From: Bacteroidota bacterium
GTDB lineage: Bacteria > Bacteroidota > Bacteroidia > Flavobacteriales > Flavobacteriaceae
Direction: 5' to 3'
DNA length: 6,963 nt
NCBI GenBank assembly: GCA_023386255.1
Contig: JAEWKB010000041.1
Coordinates: 1-6,963 of the forward strand
Shown: positions 1 to 5,393 of the stretch, piece after piece
Numbering within the stretch: position 1 is the first letter of the stretch
Layout of the letters: the number at the start of each line of letters is the position of its first letter
The notes under the pieces: model-generated
Told to the model about the DNA's origin: nothing
The model's input: only the letters and a program-made list of their open reading frames with translations
The model's database searches: none
Made by a program: the position numbers and the translations under genes

Positions 1-168
1 CTTCTCATCTGTTGGGTGAACCAGTGCAGAGTGAGTAAGGGCAAGCTTACGCTTTTTGGATTTCTTGGTCAGGATGTGACTTTTGAAAGCGTGCTTCCTT
101 TTGATTTTACCAGAGCCTGTCACTTTAAAGCGTTTCTTGGCGCTGGATTTGGTTTTCATTTTAGGCAT
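1..168 (-). CDS. rpmI: 50S ribosomal protein L35 (3' end outside window)
   Basis: This is the N-terminal 56 residues of ribosomal protein L35, a small basic protein of the large ribosomal subunit. It starts [20 protein letters not shown] and continues with the lysine- and arginine-rich body typical of the family (KHAFKSH, then LTKKSKKRK). The ATG is at 168-166, with an AGGA-type purine stretch about 5-9 nt upstream, one of the few Shine-Dalgarno-like sequences in the window. The frame is open to position 1. L35 is usually about 65 residues, so roughly nine residues and the stop codon are missing. It follows infC after 117 nt, in the classical thrS-infC-rpmI-rplT order, and rplT (L20) is expected immediately downstream. 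Identity is secure from the sequence and the neighbours. Confidence 0.95.
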   Translation of the reverse strand, partial: MPKMKTKSSAKKRFKVTGSGKIKRKHAFKSHILTKKSKKRKLALTHSALVHPTDEK

Positions 169-213
169 TTTCTTCCTGTATTTAATTTATCTTACTTACT
201 ATCTCTTTAGTTG

Positions 214-285
214 TAAAGTTGAAAGTCTGAAAGTCATAAAGTTTGTTGGGCAACTTTAAAACATTATAACATTCAACATTATAAC
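214..285. repeat. Repeat-rich infC-rpmI spacer with small hairpin
   Basis: The 117-nt gap between infC and rpmI contains three kinds of repeat. AAAGT occurs four times at 7-8 nt spacing (starts 215, 222, 230, 238). A perfect 7-bp inverted repeat, TAAAGTT at 237-243 and AACTTTA at 252-258, surrounds an 8-nt loop. A 10-bp direct repeat, ACATTATAAC, lies at 261-270 and 276-285, directly after the infC stop codon. In the transcript the hairpin would lie between infC and rpmI. It has no U-tract, so it does not look like an intrinsic terminator. A role in processing or translation control is possible but unproven. Confidence 0.6.
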
Positions 286-840
286 TTATTTCTTCTTCTT
301 CGGTGCAATGAACATTATCATCCTCTTTCCTTCAAGTACCGGCAGCGATTCCACCTTTCCAAATTCTTCAAGGTCCTGGGCAAGCCTTAGCAAAAGTATC
401 TGCCCCTGGTCTTTATAAATGATAGAGCGGCCTTTAAAGAACACGAATGCTTTTAATTTGGAACCTTCTTTAAGGAACTTTTCGGCATTCTTGCGTTTAA
501 ATTCGTAATCGTGCTCATCCGTCTGCGGCCCAAAACGTATTTCTTTTACCGTAATCTGCGATGATTTCGCCTTAAGCATCTTATCACGCTTCTTCTGCTC
601 ATAGATAAACTTTTTGTAATCCATGATCTTGCATACGGGCGGCGCTGCATTGGGAGATATCTCCACCAGGTCAAGCTCACGCTCTTCTGCCATGCGCAGT
701 GCCTCAGATATTTTGTAAACCCCCGGCTCTACATCTTCACCTACAAGCCTGACTTCAGGTACACGGATTAAGGCATTTATCCGGTGTGCATCCTGTTTTT
801 CTACGCGAGGCTGGTAGCCTCTGTTATTTCTAATTGCTAT
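286..840 (-). CDS. infC: Translation initiation factor IF-3, probable AUA start
   Basis: IF-3 binds the 30S subunit, blocks premature 50S joining and proofreads the start codon and initiator tRNA. The protein is 184 residues if translation begins at the ATA codon at 840-838 ([10 protein letters not shown]). The N-terminal domain spans about residues 18-90, with [15 protein letters not shown] followed by [10 protein letters not shown] and [10 protein letters not shown] basic linker ([13 protein letters not shown]) leads to the C-terminal domain at about 95-180, with [17 protein letters not shown] and a KKKK end. The first in-frame ATG (693) would remove 49 residues, including the conserved RIN and VRLVG segments, so it is not the true start. 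No in-frame ATG, GTG or TTG lies between the thrS stop codon and residue 10; ATT at 834-832 is the only other rare-start candidate. The gene lies 24 nt downstream of thrS and is surely co-transcribed with it. Confidence 0.93.
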   Translation of the reverse strand: MAIRNNRGYQPRVEKQDAHRINALIRVPEVRLVGEDVEPGVYKISEALRMAEERELDLVEISPNAAPPVCKIMDYKKFIYEQKKRDKMLKAKSSQITVKEIRFGPQTDEHDYEFKRKNAEKFLKEGSKLKAFVFFKGRSIIYKDQGQILLLRLAQDLEEFGKVESLPVLEGKRMIMFIAPKKKK

Positions 841-864
841 GGCTCTTAAATTTTTAAGTTTAAC

Positions 865-2811
865 TTAGAATGGTTTTAGTGTTTTATCTATTTCTGCCTG
901 CACTAATGCGGCAAATTCTTCAATTGTCATGCTTTGGTTCGACTTCCCTGCATCACCATGTTTCCTTACAGAAATCGTTCCGTTTTTCTCTTCTTCCTCA
1001 CCAACTATCAGCATAAACGGCACTTTCTGTACTTCGGCTTCACGTATCTTCTTGCCAATGGTCTCGTTGCGGTTGTCGATTAGGGCGCGAATTTCGTGAT
1101 TTTCGAGCAATTGTAAAACTTTTTTAGCATAATTTTCATATTTCTCACTAAGAGACAATATGATAGCCTGCTCCGGCATTAGCCAAAGCGGGAAGTTCCC
1201 GGCTGTATTTTCAAGCAAAATTGCTATGAAACGTTCCATCGAGCCAAACGGCGCACGGTGAATCATAACAGGGCGGTGCAGCTCATTGTCCGATCCTTTG
1301 TAGGTCAGGTCAAAGCGCTCCGGCAGGTTGTAATCTACCTGTATGGTACCCAGCTGCCACTGGCGGCCAAGGGCATCCTTCACCATAAAGTCGAGCTTAG
1401 GGCCGTAGAAGGCCGCCTCGCCATATTCTACCACGGTGTTGAGGTTCTTGTCTTTAGCAGCGTTTATAATAGCATTCTCGGCTTTCACCCAGTTCTCTTC
1501 AGAACCAATATATTTTTCTTTATTCTCAGGGTCGCGAAGCGATATCTGCGCACTGAAGTTCTCAAAACCAAGCGAGCTGAAAACATACAGCACCAGGTCT
1601 ATTACGTTTTTAAACTCCGCATCCAGCTGGTCCGGAGTACAGAAGATATGCGCATCATCCTGGGTAAACCCACGAACACGAGTAAGCCCATGCAGCTCAC
1701 CACTTTGCTCATAGCGGTACACGGTACCAAACTCAGCGTAACGCTTCGGAAGGTCTTTGTAGCTCCATGGCTTTGTGTTGTATATCTCGCAGTGATGCGG
1801 ACAGTTCATCGGCTTCAGCAAAAATTCTTCGCCCTCGTGCGGCGTGTGTATCGGCTGGAAACTGTCAGCCCCATATTTAGCGTAGTGGCCTGATGTAACA
1901 TACAACTCCTTTTGGCCTATGTGTGGCGAAACCACCTGTTCGTAACCTGCTTTCTTCTGTGCTTTTTTAAGGAACTGCTCCAGCCTGTCGCGCAGTGCGG
2001 CACCCTTAGGCAGCCATAGCGGAAGGCCTTGCCCAACCTTTTGGGAGAACGCGAAAAGCTCCAGCTCCTTGCCCAGTTTCCTGTGGTCGCGGCGCTTGGC
2101 CTCTTCCAAAAGCTCCAGGTATTCGGTTAGGTCCTTCTGTTTAGGGAAAGAAATACCATAAACTCTTGTCAGCTGCTTGTTCTTTTCATCACCGCGCCAG
2201 TACGCCCCGGCCACGCTCATTATCTTCATCGCCTTGATAAGGCCTGTGTTAGGGATGTGGCCCCCGCGGCACAGGTCGGTAAAGGTAGCGTGGTCACAAA
2301 AAGTGATGGTGCCATCCTCAAGGTTCTCGATAAGCTCAGTTTTGTATGGGTTGTTCTCTTTCTTATAAAATTCAAGCGCTTCGGCCTTGCTGGCTTCGCG
2401 CATGGTAAACTCGTGCTTTTCTCGGGCAATGGCCAGCACACGGTCTTCCACGGCTTTAAAATCCTTATCGGTAATAACGTTATCGCCAAAGTCAACATCG
2501 TAGTAAAAACCGTTGTCAATAGCAGGGCCTATGGTAAGCTTAATGCCCGGGTACATTTCCTGCAGGGCCTGTGCCATAACGTGGCTGGTAGAGTGCCAGA
2601 AAGCCTTCTTGCCCTCCTTATCGTTCCAGGTAAATAAAACAAGCGAACCGTCCGTCGTTAGTGGGGTCTTGGTCTCAACAGTTGTACCATTGAAGGAAGC
2701 TGAAATAATGTTCCTTGCTAAACCTTCACTAATGCTCATGGCAACGTCGTGGGGAGTAACCCCGGCGTCGAACTTTTTGACCGAACCGTCCGGCAGTGTA
2801 ATATTTATCAT
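865..2811 (-). CDS. thrS: Threonine--tRNA ligase (ThrRS)
   Basis: This cytoplasmic class II aminoacyl-tRNA synthetase charges tRNA-Thr with threonine using ATP. The 648-residue length is normal for the bacterial form. A TGS domain occupies about residues 1-62. The editing domain follows, with the metal-type motif H73-x3-H77 and C181-x3-H185, and serves to clear mischarged Ser-tRNA-Thr. The catalytic core (about 245-540) has motif 1 near [18 protein letters not shown], the zinc ligands C337, H388 and H518, motif 2 around [18 protein letters not shown], and motif 3 at [10 protein letters not shown] with R527. The anticodon-binding domain is at about 545-640. The ATG at 2811-2809 fits the family N-terminus. 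No strong Shine-Dalgarno is visible, as is usual in Bacteroidota. It is the first gene of the thrS-infC-rpmI operon and has a good promoter 23 nt upstream. No key residue is missing. Confidence 0.98.
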   Translation of the reverse strand: MINITLPDGSVKKFDAGVTPHDVAMSISEGLARNIISASFNGTTVETKTPLTTDGSLVLFTWNDKEGKKAFWHSTSHVMAQALQEMYPGIKLTIGPAIDNGFYYDVDFGDNVITDKDFKAVEDRVLAIAREKHEFTMREASKAEALEFYKKENNPYKTELIENLEDGTITFCDHATFTDLCRGGHIPNTGLIKAMKIMSVAGAYWRGDEKNKQLTRVYGISFPKQKDLTEYLELLEEAKRRDHRKLGKELELFAFSQKVGQGLPLWLPKGAALRDRLEQFLKKAQKKAGYEQVVSPHIGQKELYVTSGHYAKYGADSFQPIHTPHEGEEFLLKPMNCPHHCEIYNTKPWSYKDLPKRYAEFGTVYRYEQSGELHGLTRVRGFTQDDAHIFCTPDQLDAEFKNVIDLVLYVFSSLGFENFSAQISLRDPENKEKYIGSEENWVKAENAIINAAKDKNLNTVVEYGEAAFYGPKLDFMVKDALGRQWQLGTIQVDYNLPERFDLTYKGSDNELHRPVMIHRAPFGSMERFIAILLENTAGNFPLWLMPEQAIILSLSEKYENYAKKVLQLLENHEIRALIDNRNETIGKKIREAEVQKVPFMLIVGEEEEKNGTISVRKHGDAGKSNQSMTIEEFAALVQAEIDKTLKPF

Positions 2812-2833
2812 TTATTTAAGATTTATAAAGCGG

Positions 2834-2864
2834 CAAATATAGCGTATTACTAGCTGAATTACAA
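2834..2864 (-). promoter_or_regulatory. Flavobacterial-type promoter of the thrS operon
   Basis: Read on the minus strand, TTG (2864-2862) is followed after exactly 20 nt by TATATTTG (2841-2834). This fits the published Bacteroidota/Flavobacterium sigma-A consensus of TTG, a 17-23 nt spacer and TAnnTTTG. The -7 element ends 22 nt before the thrS ATG, so the 5' leader should be only about 15-20 nt. That leaves no room for a T-box-like or structured leader controlling thrS. The match is seen directly; promoter activity is inferred. Confidence 0.75.
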
Positions 2865-2907
2865 CAGCAAAATAAGAGGTTGCAGAATGCGGAATTACAG
2901 CAGTTTT

Positions 2908-2930
2908 GTCATTCTGACGAAGGAGAATCT
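2908..2930. repeat. Short hairpin-forming intergenic repeat-like element
   Basis: This 23-nt segment between thrS and the ATPase gene reads GTCATTCTGACG followed by AAGGAGAATCT. It contains inverted arms ATTCT (2911-2915) and AGAAT (2924-2928) around an 8-nt loop. I recall closely similar segments scattered through intergenic regions of flavobacterial genomes, so it is probably one copy of a dispersed repeat. Only this copy is visible here, and its repetitive nature cannot be shown from the window. Confidence 0.4.
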
Positions 2931-2934
2931 ATGG

Positions 2935-2975
2935 AACGCGGATGACGCGAATTTGGCGGATAGGCCGCGAGTTTT
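2935..2975. repeat. Degenerate ACGCGGAT-type intergenic repeat
   Basis: The segment is made of degenerate units of about 9-11 nt: ACGCGGATG, ACGCGAATTT, GGCGGATAG, and GCCGCGAG followed by five T. It includes a small palindrome, GCGG (2956-2959) and CCGC (2965-2968). Similar ACGCGGATTT arrays are, as I recall, frequent between genes in Bacteroidota. It stands out as G/C-rich next to the A/T-rich ATPase gene and marks the last host-like sequence before that gene's 3' end. Nothing in it looks coding. Confidence 0.4.
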
Positions 2976-3007
2976 TCCATTTCGAAAGTAGCGCAGCGGT
3001 GCTTAGA

Positions 3008-5233
3008 TCAAACAACCTGCTCAGTAATTTCTTTTTCAATACCCATCATCATATTGTAATGTTCTTCATGATTCATGTATTTAAATATATTTTTAAATAC
3101 TGTTAAATACTTTTCAATTACATTTTCATGATGTTCTATAAATAAATCATCATTTATGCTATGTGAGCCATCATTTATCCAACAAATTAATGATCTGCAA
3201 ATTTCACGTTCTTCTTGTGTTTTAAAATTTTCTATTAGTTCATCATCACCGTATTTACCCAAAAGTTTAAAGTAATTTTCGATGATTCTTCGCATTGAAT
3301 TTTGAATAGAAATATTAGAGCTATTTGAAATGCGGAGCTCCTTCCATAATAACTCATAGGACGTTGATATTGGATTGTCATTTCCATAAAATTCAACAGT
3401 AGCTATATTATTTTTTTTATGGATTACCCAAAAGTTTGTTCTGCTACAGTGTTTTGTTTTGCCATCTATAAATGATACTTCTTTATGAAAATAAACATTA
3501 TGAGTAAAAAGAATCAGTTGCTTTATATTTGTGGTTTCGGCCTTTATAGTTTTAATAACTTGTTTTAATAAGGAGCTAACAACGAAAAGTATATTGCTAT
3601 CTAAACTTGAGATCGGATCATCAATTACTAATATTCTTTCCTCAGTTATAGTAGATTCTGAAGTACTCCCTTTAGCCAACTGTAAATAATATAAAAAAGT
3701 AATAAATGTTACTTCTCCTTCACTCAAAGTTGATTCTGCTAAAGTACCATCTTCTCTTTGATTTTGATACTGAGTTTTATTTAGATTAGCAGGGACAATT
3801 TGAAAATTAGAAAACCCAAATGATTTCAAAATTCGATTAATTTCATCGACTGAAGGCTGTACGCTAGTCATGTTTTTTGTGTCTTCTCTAATTTCATCTT
3901 CTAAAGCTTTTATTTGACCTTTTAATGTCAAAATTTGAAGATTTAAAACCTCAATACTAGTTTGCATTCCTTTTACTTTACTAGTATAATTTTGAAGTTC
4001 AGTTTTGTTTTCTTCAACTAGAAATTTCCATATGCTTTCAACTAATAAATTATATTCTCTGTCATAATTGCTTACAAGAGTGTTATGTTTATCAATTTCC
4101 TTATTGGCATCTTCTACTATCTTTTTAATATCATCAAGTTGTTCTTTAACTGAAACCAATTTAATTACACTACTTGGTTCCTTGATCTTATTATTTAGTA
4201 ATTGTCTATTATTAGAGAACATACTTATTAAAGTCTTTAAATATGCTGAAAACGAAGAGATATCTAATTTAGTTTTAATATTTTGAGCTTCACACGACTC
4301 TATATCAGAAAGTTGGTTTATAATATTTTCTAAGATTCTAATGTACTCTGTAGCTTTCATATTTACAGATTCAGTATCATCTATAAATGTTTCATCAAAA
4401 TATTTCTCTAAGTCTGCTCTAAAAGTTTCTGTTATAGTATGCTTTTGACAGAATGGACAAATATCATCTTCATTAACATATTTTCGGCCCTCATTTACCC
4501 AGTCATTAATATTCAATTTAATAATTAGTGAAGCAATGTCAATATCAGCTTTACCAACTATTTTTTTATGCCAAATTAAATCGTTTTGTATTTCTAATAA
4601 TCTGGAAGCGTCAAAGTCAGGTAATTTCTGTGAATTTATAGGAGTTTCATTAAAAATGATTTGAGCTTTTTCTAGTAGATCATTATAAAGTTGTAAAGGA
4701 CTATTATTGTTTGCAAGTTCTCTTAATAATCGACCAACAAATAGTTCTTTTCTTTTAAAGCCATTAAATGCTGGATTAAAATCATCTTCAAATTCTTTAA
4801 AAATATCAGTCCATACTTTTTCTTTAAAAATTTCTTGTTCTCTATTTAACAATTTAGATTTGCTTTCGAGATTATCTAGCTTTTGCAATAAATTAGCTTT
4901 AATGTCTTTTAAGCTATGTTGTTTTTTTTCAATTTCCTTTATTTCTTCTTGTGTTGCTTGTCCTAATGTAAAAATACCATCAATATTACTTTTGTTAAAA
5001 TTCTTTTCTTTAAAGTCTTTGTTATAAACAAGGGCTTTAATGGGGAGATTATTTTTCCAAGTAATAGAGCAATCAGTAAATAAATTATGTTCTGGATCAT
5101 TTAAATACTTTGTAACTGTAGTTTTACCGCTACCATTAGCCCCATAGACAAAGTTTATTTTTTTAAGATTGGTAAAGCTTGCGCCTATGTTATTATAGGA
5201 TGCAACATTTTTTAAGATTATTGATTCAATCAT
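3008..5233 (-). CDS. RloC/PrrC-like AAA_13 ATPase with zinc hook, putative anticodon nuclease
   Basis: This is a 741-residue ABC/SMC-type ATPase. Walker A is GANGSGKTT (31-39), the ABC signature LSEGE (503-507), Walker B ILVIDDP (534-540), the D-loop SSLD (542-545) and the switch histidine FTHN (H578). Between the half-sites lies a long, largely helical charged region (about 95-460) with CPFC at 259-262, a Rad50-like zinc hook. The C-terminal part carries R648-x3-E652 and, 39 residues later, H691 in NDGSHS. This resembles the Arg-Glu-His triad of PrrC and RloC nucleases, which cut tRNA anticodons in phage defence. ATPase, hook and length fit RloC; nuclease activity is inferred. The ATG at 5233 starts a typical N-terminus (MIESIILKNV). 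No restriction-modification partner is visible. The gene is far more A/T-rich than its neighbours, which suggests transfer. Another AAA_13 defence ATPase, or a DNA-repair ATPase, remains possible. Confidence 0.8.
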   Translation of the reverse strand: MIESIILKNVASYNNIGASFTNLKKINFVYGANGSGKTTVTKYLNDPEHNLFTDCSITWKNNLPIKALVYNKDFKEKNFNKSNIDGIFTLGQATQEEIKEIEKKQHSLKDIKANLLQKLDNLESKSKLLNREQEIFKEKVWTDIFKEFEDDFNPAFNGFKRKELFVGRLLRELANNNSPLQLYNDLLEKAQIIFNETPINSQKLPDFDASRLLEIQNDLIWHKKIVGKADIDIASLIIKLNINDWVNEGRKYVNEDDICPFCQKHTITETFRADLEKYFDETFIDDTESVNMKATEYIRILENIINQLSDIESCEAQNIKTKLDISSFSAYLKTLISMFSNNRQLLNNKIKEPSSVIKLVSVKEQLDDIKKIVEDANKEIDKHNTLVSNYDREYNLLVESIWKFLVEENKTELQNYTSKVKGMQTSIEVLNLQILTLKGQIKALEDEIREDTKNMTSVQPSVDEINRILKSFGFSNFQIVPANLNKTQYQNQREDGTLAESTLSEGEVTFITFLYYLQLAKGSTSESTITEERILVIDDPISSLDSNILFVVSSLLKQVIKTIKAETTNIKQLILFTHNVYFHKEVSFIDGKTKHCSRTNFWVIHKKNNIATVEFYGNDNPISTSYELLWKELRISNSSNISIQNSMRRIIENYFKLLGKYGDDELIENFKTQEEREICRSLICWINDGSHSINDDLFIEHHENVIEKYLTVFKNIFKYMNHEEHYNMMMGIEKEITEQVV

Positions 5234-5252
5234 AGTGATTAGGTGTGGTTAA

Positions 5253-5340
5253 TGAGGTAAATATATTAATTCAATAAACATAATTATGGTAATTGTGAAT
5301 AATATACTCATTGTCTATTGTTTATCTATACTTTACCTCA
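5253..5340. repeat. Inverted repeat upstream of the RloC-like gene
   Basis: TGAGGTAAA at 5253-5261 is matched perfectly by TTTACCTCA at 5332-5340, with 70 nt between the arms. Allowing a one-base bulge, pairing extends inward by four more bases (TATA). The sequence between is strongly A/T-rich and includes a small palindrome, AATTA-TGG-TAATT (5282-5294). The pair lies within the 160-nt spacer between the trehalase stop and the ATPase start, so it sits where promoter and operator sequences are expected. It could be an operator pair, a long-range leader stem or a remnant of a small element. Chance cannot be excluded in such A/T-rich DNA, although the arms contain a GG/CC core. Confidence 0.45.
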
Positions 5341-5393
5341 GTCTAGTGAGAGCTTCACACTTATGCTATAACTAGGATTAAATCAACTCGAAA

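Noticed and set aside
16..210. 64-codon plus-strand open frame over rpmI
   Set aside because: It is the antisense of the L35 coding sequence, which is unmistakable on the minus strand.
1258..1893. 211-codon open frame on the plus strand within thrS
   Set aside because: It lies wholly antisense to the ThrRS catalytic core and has no recognisable domain. It is a by-product of the coding constraints of thrS.
2956..2975. GCGG-CCGC hairpin followed by GAG and five T on the plus strand, like an intrinsic terminator
   Set aside because: The orientation is wrong: all genes here are on the minus strand, where no T-run follows. The stem is only 4 bp and belongs to the degenerate repeat.
5258..5265. 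TATATTTA as a -7 box for the ATPase gene
   Set aside because: It lacks the final G of TAnnTTTG and there is no TTG at the right distance upstream. Such matches are expected by chance in this A/T-rich DNA.
5345..5361. Imperfect hairpin downstream of the trehalase, a possible terminator
   Set aside because: The stem is four base pairs, a mismatch and then two more pairs, with no U-tract on the minus strand, so it is too weak to call.
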